Numbered from the stretch's first letter, positions 1 through 6,335 are shown. The stretch: DNA of 8,986 bases from Pseudomonadota bacterium (GCA_021822115.1 JAJZSA010000083.1:1-8986), one strand, 5' to 3'. Notes: generated from the sequence alone by a model not told the origin. Numbers and translations: made by a program.

Positions 1-686
1 AGCACCAGCGTGGCCAGCGCACCGGACCGGCGCGGATGCTGGATGCCGACGCGCCACGGACGCGTACCGTGCGTGCCCAGCGCCATCACGTTGCCGCCGA
101 TGTTGATCAGCGCGTTGCGGATACCCTGGGCGCGCAGGATGGCGGCGGCGCGATCCAGCGCATAGCCTTTGGCATAGCCGCCCAGATCGAGCTGCACCGC
201 GCGGTTGCGGCTGCTGACCGTGTTGCCGTCGAAGCGCAGGTCGCTCATCTGCGGCTGTGCCTTGAGCAGGGCGGCGATGTTTCTTGCGTCGGGCAGCACC
301 GCCTTGAACGTGTCGTCGTGGAAGCCCCACAGGGCGATGAGCCGGCCGATGGCCGGGTTGAAAGTGTCGCCGGAACGCTGCGCATAGGCAGCGGCATCTT
401 GCAGCATGGTCGCCACTTCGGTCGGTACCGTGTAAGACTTGCCTTGCGCGATGGCGGCGTTCAAGCGACTCAGCTCGGAAGGCTGCCAGGCGTGCAGCAG
501 GTCGTGCAGGCGCTGGAACTCGGCCAGTACCGCGGCCACGCCCTGCCTGGCCTTGGCCTCGTCCTCGCCGTAGATGCTGACGTCGACGATGGTGCCGAAC
601 ACATAGGCCTGTTCCTGGTACAGCGGTGCCTTGCTACAGGCGGCCAGCAGCAGTACCGCGGCCAGCGCCAGCCAGCGGCGCATCAT
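1..686 (-). CDS. apbE: ApbE-family FAD:protein FMN transferase lipoprotein, C-terminus cut by window edge
   Basis: The visible 228 residues start with a lipoprotein signal: two arginines, a hydrophobic stretch and lipobox L14-A15-A16-C17. The mature protein should therefore be anchored on the periplasmic side of a membrane. ApbE-family landmarks appear in order: FGTIVDVSIYG (30-40), WQPSELSRLN (67-76), FNPAIGRLIALWGFH (109-123), the core DLGGYAKGYALD (167-178) and NALINIGGNV (191-200). Members of the family use FAD and Mg2+ to attach FMN covalently to a Thr/Ser of target proteins such as Nqr or Rnf subunits. The target here is unknown. The distal metal-binding motif lies beyond base 1. The start at 686 is chosen because its ATG overlaps the gshA stop as ATGA and no Shine-Dalgarno is visible, suggesting translational coupling. 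A second in-frame ATG follows at once. Confidence 0.93.
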   Translation of the reverse strand, partial: MMRRWLALAAVLLLAACSKAPLYQEQAYVFGTIVDVSIYGEDEAKARQGVAAVLAEFQRLHDLLHAWQPSELSRLNAAIAQGKSYTVPTEVATMLQDAAAYAQRSGDTFNPAIGRLIALWGFHDDTFKAVLPDARNIAALLKAQPQMSDLRFDGNTVSSRNRAVQLDLGGYAKGYALDRAAAILRAQGIRNALINIGGNVMALGTHGTRPWRVGIQHPRRSGALATLV

Positions 687-1954
687 GCGGTGAGCGCTTC
701 CACTTCGATGGAGGCCGCCAGCATGGCCAGGCGCGCGATCACGCCATAGGCATAGAAACGGTTGGGCGTATCGTCCGGCGCGCACTCCGGGCTGGGCAGC
801 GTGCAGCATTGCTCGAACGCCAGCGGCTGGAACTTCATGCCGGGCGCATTCAGGTTCTCGTCCACACCGCGCTCGGTATGCACGCGGTAGAAGCCGCCCA
901 CCACATAACGGTCGATCATGTACACCACCGGCTCGGCCACCGCGCCTTCCAGGTCCTCGAAGGTATACACGCCTTCCTGCACCAGCACGTCGGAGACCTG
1001 CATGCCTTCCTTGATCACCGCCATTTTGTTGCGCTGCTTGCGGTTGAGGTCGCGCACTTCGCTGGCGTCCTTCACCGTCATGATGCCCATGCCGTAAGTA
1101 CCGGCATCCGCCTTGACGATGGCGAACGGTGCCTGCTTCACGCCGTACTCGGCATATTTGGCACGCACCTGTTGCAACACCGCATCCACTTGCGCGGCCA
1201 ATGCATCCTCGCCCACGCGGGCGTGGAAATCGATCTGGTTACATACCGCAAAATACGGATCGATCAGCCAGGGATCGATGCCCAGCAATTCGGAGAAACG
1301 CAGTGCGACCTGATGGTAGGCGGCGAAATGCTGCGACTTGCGTCGGTTGTACCAGCCTGCTTGCAACGGCGGCAGCACGGTCTGCTCCAAGCCCTTGAGG
1401 ATGTCCGGCGCGCCGGCGGACAGGTCGTTGTTGAGCAGCACCACGCAGGGATCGAAACCGGCTACGCCGAGACGGTTGCCGGTGCGTACCAGCGGCTCCA
1501 GCGTCAGCGAACTGCCATTGGCCAGTTCCAGCGTGGTCGGGGTGGTGATCTCCGGCAGCAGCGAACCGATGCGGATGTTGAGGCCGGCCTGGCGCATCAC
1601 CAGCGCCAGTTGCGCCACGTTCTGCAGATAGAACTGGTTGCGCGTGTGGTTCTCCGGGATCAGCAGCATGCCGCGCGCTTCCGGGCATACCTTGTCGATG
1701 GTGCTCTGCACCGCCTGCACGCACAGCGGCACGAAGTCGGGATTCAGGTTGTTGAAGCCGCCGGGGAACAGGTTGGTATCCACCGGCGCCAGTTTGAAGC
1801 CGCTGTTGCGCAGATCGACCGAGGAATAGAACGGCGGCGTGTGCTCCTGCCATTGCGTGCGGAACCAGTGTTCGATCTGTGATTGGGCGGCGATGATGCG
1901 CTGCTCCAGCTCCAGTAGCGGACCTTTGAGCGCAGTGGTGAGATGGGGGACCAT
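683..1954 (-). CDS. gshA: Glutamate-cysteine ligase, 'T. ferrooxidans-type' GshA family
   Basis: This 423-residue cytosolic enzyme would catalyse the first step of glutathione synthesis (ATP + Glu + Cys to gamma-glutamylcysteine). I recognise the proteobacterial GshA family distinct from the E. coli enzyme, from its N-terminus MVPHLTTAL, the stretch PVDTNLFPGGFNNLNPD (57-73) and LLIPENHTRNQFYLQNV (97-113). KADAGTYGMG (281-290) resembles the glycine-rich nucleotide-binding loop of ATP-grasp-type ligases. The conserved IDRYVVGGFYRVH (347-359) and NLNAPGMKFQPL (368-379) follow. The length is complete, with no frameshift. The start matches the usual N-terminus of the family, although no strong Shine-Dalgarno precedes it. 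The stop overlaps the apbE start by four bases. No gshB, the enzyme of the second step, is in view. Confidence 0.95.
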   Translation of the reverse strand: MVPHLTTALKGPLLELEQRIIAAQSQIEHWFRTQWQEHTPPFYSSVDLRNSGFKLAPVDTNLFPGGFNNLNPDFVPLCVQAVQSTIDKVCPEARGMLLIPENHTRNQFYLQNVAQLALVMRQAGLNIRIGSLLPEITTPTTLELANGSSLTLEPLVRTGNRLGVAGFDPCVVLLNNDLSAGAPDILKGLEQTVLPPLQAGWYNRRKSQHFAAYHQVALRFSELLGIDPWLIDPYFAVCNQIDFHARVGEDALAAQVDAVLQQVRAKYAEYGVKQAPFAIVKADAGTYGMGIMTVKDASEVRDLNRKQRNKMAVIKEGMQVSDVLVQEGVYTFEDLEGAVAEPVVYMIDRYVVGGFYRVHTERGVDENLNAPGMKFQPLAFEQCCTLPSPECAPDDTPNRFYAYGVIARLAMLAASIEVEALTA

Positions 1955-1981
1955 GGGATGTCAACGGAAAACGATGCGCCG

Positions 1982-1990
1982 ATTCTAGCA
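1982..1990 (-). promoter_or_regulatory. Possible extended -10 promoter for gshA-apbE
   Basis: The minus strand reads TGCTAGAAT, which fits an extended -10 element (TGn plus TAGAAT, one mismatch to TATAAT). It lies about 28 bases before the gshA start and would give a leader of roughly 20 nt. The region 16-18 nt upstream has no good -35 hexamer, so the call rests on the extended -10 alone. The 78-bp gap to the upstream gene has room for a promoter, but read-through from that operon is also possible. Confidence 0.35.
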
Positions 1991-2032
1991 GCCTGTTAGC
2001 CGATTTGGCCGGGAGCGCAGACTATGGCTTGT

Positions 2033-2737
2033 TCAGTCCGGCAGGCTGGCGCGCAACACGTCGCGGTCGAACCACCACTTGTTGCCCACGATGGCATCCA
2101 CCACCGCAGCCAGGCGCGGCAGGAAGCGCTGCGGGTCGCGCAGTTGCAGGTGGTTCAGCCAGCGGTCCAGCCCGGCCTGGTCCTGCACGTTGCTGTGGCG
2201 CTGGGCGACCATGCCGATCAGGCGGTCGGCGAGGAAACTGAGATCGCCGTGCCGTTCGTCGCTGGCGCGCAGATCCACCACATAGCGCGCGGCGATGGCG
2301 GCTACGGCGGCGCCATCCGAGTCGTCGGGTGTCTCGTCCACCACATGCACCAGCATGGCTACGGTGAGTTCGGGATCGACCGGGAACGTCACCGCCAACC
2401 ATACCCCCATACCCAGTGCGGCCAGCGAGTCGGTTTGCTGGCACTGGAACAGCACGTCGCAGGCTTCCACCGCATCCGCCCAAGCGGCGTGCTGCATGGC
2501 GGTGACAAAGGCCTGTTGCGCCAGTGGCCAGGCATCGGCGCCGTGCGACAGGGCGTTCAACAGCTCGGCTGCATCCAGTTGCAGGCGCGCGCGCGGTAAC
2601 GGGTCGCCCTCGTCGAGGGTGGACAGTTGCTGCAGCTTGTCGGCCAAGGCGCGTTTCAGCGCCTCGCTCTCGGCGGCAGAGGGTGCCGTCTCGTCACGCT
2701 GCACCAGCTTGGTGATATCCAGGGTCTTGTCAGTCAT
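2033..2737 (-). CDS. Uncharacterised 234-residue protein, last gene of the kinase-regulator-motB operon
   Basis: I do not recognise this family. The product is acidic, rich in Ala, Leu and Asp, and looks almost entirely helical. It has no signal peptide, no membrane segment and no Cys/His metal-binding cluster, so a soluble cytosolic protein is likely. Its N-terminus, starting MTDKTLDITKLVQRDE, is polar and probably flexible. A helical region follows (roughly 24-75), and the C-terminus carries a tryptophan-containing stretch, VGNKWWFDRDVLRASLPD. The start lies 9 bp after the motB stop, with no clear Shine-Dalgarno, which points to co-transcription and perhaps coupling with motB. A flagellar or signalling accessory role is inferred only from position. 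The reading frame is intact and codon use matches the neighbours. Confidence 0.85.
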   Translation of the reverse strand: MTDKTLDITKLVQRDETAPSAAESEALKRALADKLQQLSTLDEGDPLPRARLQLDAAELLNALSHGADAWPLAQQAFVTAMQHAAWADAVEACDVLFQCQQTDSLAALGMGVWLAVTFPVDPELTVAMLVHVVDETPDDSDGAAVAAIAARYVVDLRASDERHGDLSFLADRLIGMVAQRHSNVQDQAGLDRWLNHLQLRDPQRFLPRLAAVVDAIVGNKWWFDRDVLRASLPD

Positions 2738-2746
2738 GCGCGCAGT

Positions 2747-3679
2747 TTAATCCAGCTCGGAGGCTGCGGTGATGTTCATCTGCGGCACGGTCTGCCGGGT
2801 GATGGCCTGTTCCGTCTCCTGATTGAGCACGATGATGCTGATGCGCCGGTTGTTGGGCGCATAGGGGTCTTGCGTGTTGAACAGCACCGAGGAAGCGAGG
2901 CCGACCACGCGCAGGATCTTGTCCGGTGACATGCCGCCCGATATCAGCTGGCGGCGTGCGGTATTGGCACGGTCGGCGGACAGCTCCCAGTTGCTGTAAT
3001 AGCGCTCGTTGCCGGGATAGGGCGAGGCATCGGTGTGGCCGGACAGGCTGATCTTGTTCGGCAGCGGGTCGATGGCGGCGCCGACCGCATCCAGGATCTC
3101 GGCGGCGTAGGGCTGCAGGCGCGCGCTACCGCTGGCGAACATGGGGCGTTCCAGGTCGTCGAAGATGAGGATGCGCAAGCCTTCCGTGGTCAGCTCGACG
3201 CGCAGCTGCTGGCGGAAGCGCGACAGGCGCGGGTCGCTATCGAACAGCTGCTCCAATTGCGTCTTCAACCCGCGCAGACGATCAAGCTCCTGCCGACGCA
3301 GCAGCCGGTGCGTGTCGTTCTCCATCAGGTTGCCGAGCACGGCAGGACGGTCGCCGCGCTGCACCTGGCCTTCACTGCGCGATTTGTCTTCGCCATAGCG
3401 GCTGGGGATAACGGAGGCGCGCGCATCGGTGCTCTGGCCGCCGGCCAGTGCCACGTGCAGCGGGGTCTGGAAAAAACGGGCGATCACTTGCAGGTCTTGC
3501 TGCGGCACGGTGGGCAGCAGCCACAGCAGCAGAAAGAAGGCCATCAGTGCGGTCATGAAATCGGCATAAGCGATCTTCCAGGTACCGGCATGACGGCCGC
3601 GCGTGACGATGCGCCGGCGCCGGATGACGATCGGCCGTTTCTTCTTTTTCTTGTCGTCCTTATCGTTCGGCTTGGCCAT
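2747..3679 (-). CDS. motB: Flagellar motor stator protein MotB (OmpA-like peptidoglycan-binding domain)
   Basis: MotB pairs with MotA to form the ion-conducting stator of the flagellar motor and anchors it to peptidoglycan. In this 310-residue protein a very basic cytoplasmic N-terminus (1-35) leads into the single membrane helix KIAYADFMTALMAFFLLLW (35-53). The essential ion-binding aspartate is D40. A plug-like segment QDLQVIARFFQTPL (61-74) follows, then a linker and an OmpA-type domain (about 178-286) with GHTDASP (214-220), SNWELSADRA (229-238) and APNNRRISI (274-282). All key positions are present, so it should be functional. ATG at 3679 is preferred, but GTG at 3682 is in frame directly before it. 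No Shine-Dalgarno is visible. motA, normally the upstream neighbour, is absent; a response regulator gene sits there instead. Confidence 0.94.
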   Translation of the reverse strand: MAKPNDKDDKKKKKRPIVIRRRRIVTRGRHAGTWKIAYADFMTALMAFFLLLWLLPTVPQQDLQVIARFFQTPLHVALAGGQSTDARASVIPSRYGEDKSRSEGQVQRGDRPAVLGNLMENDTHRLLRRQELDRLRGLKTQLEQLFDSDPRLSRFRQQLRVELTTEGLRILIFDDLERPMFASGSARLQPYAAEILDAVGAAIDPLPNKISLSGHTDASPYPGNERYYSNWELSADRANTARRQLISGGMSPDKILRVVGLASSVLFNTQDPYAPNNRRISIIVLNQETEQAITRQTVPQMNITAASELD

Positions 3680-3685
3680 CACAGT

Positions 3686-3739
3686 CTATGCGGTGTGTGG
3701 CTTATCGAGGAAGGTGTCAGCCTGGTCGCTGGTCATCAT
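3686..3739 (-). other. 17-codon mini-ORF bridging the response regulator and motB genes
   Basis: Directly after the TGA of the response regulator gene the minus strand reads A-TGATG: two consecutive ATG codons open a short frame (MMTSDQADTFLDKPHTA, TAG stop). It ends six bases before the motB ATG. It fills the only sizeable gap in the operon, and motB has no recognisable Shine-Dalgarno. It may carry ribosomes across by termination-reinitiation, or it may be chance. There is no evidence that the peptide itself has a function. Confidence 0.25.
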
Positions 3740-5353
3740 TCACTCGGCGTTCGCCATCTTCCCCAGCAGGTTGAGGTAAAGGGTGTATTTCTTGTTGGCG
3801 GGATTGATGCGGCCGACCTTGTCCAGCAGGGCACGCGCCTCGGCCACCATCTCGGCATCCTTGCCGGTGCGGTTCATCAGCCCGATCATCATGCCGCACA
3901 GGTTGGTCAGCATCAGGTCGTTGTTCGGCATCGCACCCACCGCCTGGCGCAGCAGCGCGATGCCTTCCTCGAACTTGCCTTCGTTGGCCAGCTTCACGCC
4001 CTGGTTGTTGATGCTCACCACTTCCTGCGCCGCCTGCTTGATCAGTGCGGCGCCCTCTTCCTGCAGGCCGGCAGCGGCGAATACGCCCTGCACCTGTTGC
4101 AGCACGCCGGCATTTTCATGGTTGTTCTTCACCACGCTGGCGAGCAGCGCCATGGCTTTGTCCTTGTCGCCCTGTTTTAGCATCAGCGCGGCCATGTCCA
4201 TCGCGGTGTTGCTGTCGGCCAGTTCAGGTTGTGCGGCGGCAATGGTCTCCGCTTCGCTCAGCGCGGAGGCGGCCTTTTGCATTTCGCCCAGCTCGCGATA
4301 GGCCAGGCTCTCCGCCACGGCGGTCTGCAACATGGCGGCGGGATCGTCTTTGAAGGCGGTGCGGCTGCTGCCCAGCACCTTGATCGCGGCCTCCGGCTCG
4401 TCGCGTGCGGTCAACGCCTTGGCCAGTCCGGCATAGGCACCGGCGTTCTTGTGCACGGAATGTTCGCCCAGCTTGATCGCTTTCTCGTAGGCGGATTGCG
4501 CCTGTTCCAGATCGCCGTTCTTCAAGGCGGCGTCGGCCAAGCGTTGCTGGCGTGCCACGGCATTGGGCGACAGCACCATGGCATCGCTCAGTACCTTTTG
4601 CGCTTGCTGATGATCGCCCAGCGCATCCAGCGACTTGGCCAGCCAGTCGGCCGCTTCCAGGTACATCTTGTTCTCCTTGAGCACGGTCTGGAAACTGTCG
4701 CGTGCCGCTTCGTATTCCTTGTTCATGAACTGCACCTTGCCCAGCCCGGTGCGTGCCCAGGCGGTGCTACGTGCGGCCAGCAGGCTCTCGAAGAAGCTCT
4801 TGGCATTCTGGAAATCGCCCATCTCCATCAGCAGCTCGCTCTTGATGCGCTGCACGTCCTGGCTGGCGCCGGACGGGGTCTGCAACATCGTGTTGCAGTG
4901 CGACAGCGCCTTCAGGTAATCCTTGGCGCGCACCGCGCGCTCGATGGGTTCGAGCGCCTGTTTCTTCTCGATCAGCTTGTGCAAGCGCGATTCCAGCAAT
5001 GCCTCGGTGACCGGCTTCAACAGGTAATCGTCGGGCTTGGTCTCGGCCGCACCCATGAACATGTCCATGGTCTTCTCCGCCGTCACCATCACCCAGATGG
5101 TGGCATAGCCGATGTAGCCCTTATGGCGCGCCGCTTCCAGGATCTGCTGGCCGTTCTGGCCATGCCCCAGGTTGTAATCGCAGATCACGATGTCGAATTT
5201 CTGTTGCGCCAGCAGGTCCAGCGCATCCTTGGCCGTGCCGGCGTTGCTGAGCTTGGTCAGCCCCATGGACTTGAGGAAGCCCATGATCATGGTGCGCATG
5301 CTGGGGAAGTCGTCGATGACCAGGGCGGTGGATTGGTTCAGGGGTTTGCTCAT
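3740..5353 (-). CDS. Response regulator with N-terminal receiver domain and long TPR-like helical region
   Basis: The first ~125 residues of 537 form a complete receiver domain: acidic pair D14-D15, phospho-acceptor D59 in IVICDYNLG, switch threonine T91 and lysine K113 in LLKPVT. The remaining ~400 residues are helical, TPR-like repeats, for example TAWARTGLGKVQFMNKEYEAA, AADWLAKSLDALGDHQQA and NNQGVKLANEGKFEEGI. There is no DNA-binding or enzymatic output domain, so phosphorylation probably alters protein-protein contacts. The gene starts 28 bp after the kinase gene, its obvious partner. A good Shine-Dalgarno (AGGA at 5361-5364, 7-nt spacing) supports the start. motB follows, suggesting motility-related signalling, but the actual binding partner cannot be read from sequence. 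Confidence 0.92.
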   Translation of the reverse strand: MSKPLNQSTALVIDDFPSMRTMIMGFLKSMGLTKLSNAGTAKDALDLLAQQKFDIVICDYNLGHGQNGQQILEAARHKGYIGYATIWVMVTAEKTMDMFMGAAETKPDDYLLKPVTEALLESRLHKLIEKKQALEPIERAVRAKDYLKALSHCNTMLQTPSGASQDVQRIKSELLMEMGDFQNAKSFFESLLAARSTAWARTGLGKVQFMNKEYEAARDSFQTVLKENKMYLEAADWLAKSLDALGDHQQAQKVLSDAMVLSPNAVARQQRLADAALKNGDLEQAQSAYEKAIKLGEHSVHKNAGAYAGLAKALTARDEPEAAIKVLGSSRTAFKDDPAAMLQTAVAESLAYRELGEMQKAASALSEAETIAAAQPELADSNTAMDMAALMLKQGDKDKAMALLASVVKNNHENAGVLQQVQGVFAAAGLQEEGAALIKQAAQEVVSINNQGVKLANEGKFEEGIALLRQAVGAMPNNDLMLTNLCGMMIGLMNRTGKDAEMVAEARALLDKVGRINPANKKYTLYLNLLGKMANAE

Positions 5354-5381
5354 GTCGTGTTCCTGGGAAATGTGGTGGGGT

Positions 5382-6074
5382 TCAGGGCAAGGTCAACACG
5401 AAACAGCCGCCGCCGAATGCGCCGCCGTTCTCGATGGTGAGTGCGCCCAGGCGGTCGCCATTGCGGTGCATCTCGGCCACGCGTGAGGAAAAATAGAAGC
5501 CGAGGCCGGTGCTGCCGGTGCGGAAGTTGATGCTTTTGCTCTTGGTGATGCGCTCTTGCAGCATGGCCGGCGGATAGCCGCGACCGTTGTCCTCCACGCG
5601 GATCTCCAGCGCGCCATCGTGTATCCGTGCGGCGAGGCGGATCTGGTCCTGCGTGTAGTTGTAGGCGTTGTTGAGCGCGTTGATCAGCACGCCGCTCACC
5701 AGGTCGCGGTCGAAATACCAGAAGCAGCCGGGGGCGCAGTCGATGCTGATGCGGATGCCCTTCTGTTCCATGATGAACTGGTTCTGCAACACCACGTCCT
5801 GCAGCAGTTCATCCACCGCATGTTCCGAGATGTCGATGGGATAGATGGATTTGCCCAGCTTGTACAGGCTGAGCACCTGGATCAGGTTGACGTTCATGCG
5901 CCCGGCCTCGTAGATGGCGTGGCCCAGACGGCTCAACGTCTGCGGGTCGGCGCTATGCTGGAATTTGACCATCAGCTCCTCGAGGAATCCGGTCTGGATG
6001 CTCAAGGAGTTCTTCATGTCGTGGATGGCCGACGCGATGAAGTCGGAGAAATCGAGGTCGTCCTGCGGTTCCAT
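5382..6074 (-). CDS. Small soluble histidine kinase without a sensor domain
   Basis: This 230-residue protein has only the kinase core. The H-box AIHDMKNSLS carries the phospho-acceptor H18. The dimerisation helices follow (about 10-72), then an HATPase_c domain with N-box INALNNAYNY (131-140), G1 box VEDNGRGYP (160-168), G2 box GSTGLGFYF (187-195) and a final GGAFGGGCFVLTLP. There is no signal peptide, membrane helix or PAS/GAF domain, and only 17 residues precede the histidine. Any stimulus must come through a partner protein or through control of its amount. The adjacent receiver-TPR protein is its likely substrate. The start is fixed by an AAGGGA Shine-Dalgarno (6080-6085) with 5-nt spacing, which lies inside a hairpin of the upstream c-di-GMP riboswitch leader. 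Confidence 0.93.
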   Translation of the reverse strand: MEPQDDLDFSDFIASAIHDMKNSLSIQTGFLEELMVKFQHSADPQTLSRLGHAIYEAGRMNVNLIQVLSLYKLGKSIYPIDISEHAVDELLQDVVLQNQFIMEQKGIRISIDCAPGCFWYFDRDLVSGVLINALNNAYNYTQDQIRLAARIHDGALEIRVEDNGRGYPPAMLQERITKSKSINFRTGSTGLGFYFSSRVAEMHRNGDRLGALTIENGGAFGGGCFVLTLP

Positions 6075-6081
6075 GGGTGTC

Positions 6082-6116
6082 CCTTTCGTTGCGTATGGAC
6101 ACGCAAAGCCGAAAGG
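6082..6116 (-). promoter_or_regulatory. Riboswitch expression platform: Shine-Dalgarno-sequestering hairpin
   Basis: On the minus strand CCUUUCG (6116-6110) pairs perfectly with CGAAAGG (6088-6082). Inside it, after a 3-nt bulge (GCU), UUGCGU (6106-6101) pairs perfectly with ACGCAA (6094-6089) around a 6-nt loop. That gives 13 base pairs in all. The outer stem covers AAAGG of the kinase gene's Shine-Dalgarno, so the folded hairpin should block translation. GGCUUUGCGU (6110-6101), most of its 5' arm, is perfectly complementary to the aptamer core ACGCAAAGCC (6209-6200), giving two mutually exclusive folds. No U-tract follows any stem, so translational rather than termination control is inferred. 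Confidence 0.72.
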
Positions 6117-6160
6117 CGCATGGGAACGGGGATGCCACAGCAGGGCGATGCTGGAAGCCT

Positions 6161-6232
6161 GGCAACCCCGCTAGCATAGGAATCATCCTTTAGCCCGGTG
6201 GCTTTGCGTCCCCGCCTTTCGACGGGTTTGCC
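6161..6232 (-). promoter_or_regulatory. Cyclic di-GMP-I riboswitch aptamer (GEMM-I)
   Basis: The 72-nt element has all hallmarks of the GEMM-I class in order. P1 is closed by GGCAA (6232-6228) and UUGCC (6165-6161). A 6-bp stem CCCGUC/GGCGGG is capped by a GAAA tetraloop (6220-6217). The invariant core GGACGCAAAGCC (6211-6200), holding the adenine that stacks between the two ligand guanines, follows. The third stem has AGGA/UCCU at its tip, with CUAA and UAUG forming a tetraloop-receptor-like internal loop. The conserved UAGCGGGGUUGCC closes the element. It sits 86 nt before the kinase start, on the same strand, downstream of a good promoter. Known members bind c-di-GMP and control motility, adhesion and related genes. 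Confidence 0.95.
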
Positions 6233-6272
6233 TTTTGCAGGCGCCGATGCAGAGATCAGCGAGTGCGGCTGC

Positions 6273-6302
6273 ACTGTAGCGGAAGGGCTTGGCAGACGTC
6301 AA
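6273..6302 (-). promoter_or_regulatory. Sigma70-type promoter of the riboswitch-controlled operon
   Basis: The minus strand has TTGACG (6302-6297, one mismatch to the consensus -35) and TACAGT (6278-6273, two mismatches to the -10), separated by 18 nt. Transcription would start near 6265, about 30 nt before the aptamer, giving a leader of roughly 190 nt. The promoter lies in the gap after the Sel1-repeat gene and points the right way. Confidence 0.65.
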
Positions 6303-6335
6303 ACCCTTCTTGCGAGGGATGCGGGGGCGGCAGGG

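Noticed and set aside
626..1882. Long plus-strand open frame of 418 codons, and other long plus-strand frames elsewhere (e.g. 3035-4180, 4229-5440, 6198-7406)
   Set aside because: They lie antisense to clear genes (gshA, motB, the regulator, kinase and Sel1 genes), are rich in Arg/His/Gln/Ala as expected of GC-rich reverse complements, and show no recognisable domain.
1959..1964. Perfect TTGACA just before the gshA start
   Set aside because: The hexamer 17 nt downstream (TCACCA) is a poor -10 and any transcript would start inside gshA.
3702..3709. CTCGATAA before motB, resembling the -10 of flagellar sigma28 promoters
   Set aside because: No TAAA-type -35 is found about 15 nt upstream.
6071..6079. 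Shared GACACCCATG at the starts of the kinase gene and the smaller Sel1 gene
   Set aside because: Similarity is limited to the spacer between Shine-Dalgarno and ATG. The Sel1 gene has no aptamer or masking hairpin before it, so chance is the simplest explanation.
6101..6119. ACGCAAAGCC followed by GAAAGG on the plus strand, resembling a second, opposite GEMM-I core
   Set aside because: The order of elements is wrong and no closing P1 or third stem is present. It is explained as the reverse complement of the minus-strand expression platform.
6138..6153. Small hairpin CAGCA/TGCTG between aptamer and platform
   Set aside because: Five base pairs with no following T-run; probably a linker fold, not a terminator.
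6014..6274. GTG-started open frame running through the riboswitch leader and into the kinase gene in another frame
   Set aside because: Its start lies upstream of the predicted transcription start, it overlaps a structured RNA, and it has no ribosome binding site or recognisable product.
6301..6318. CCCT-loop-AGGG hairpin followed by TTT on the minus strand, a possible terminator after the smaller Sel1 gene
   Set aside because: Only a 4-bp stem and three T residues, and it overlaps the -35 of the promoter. Too weak to call.
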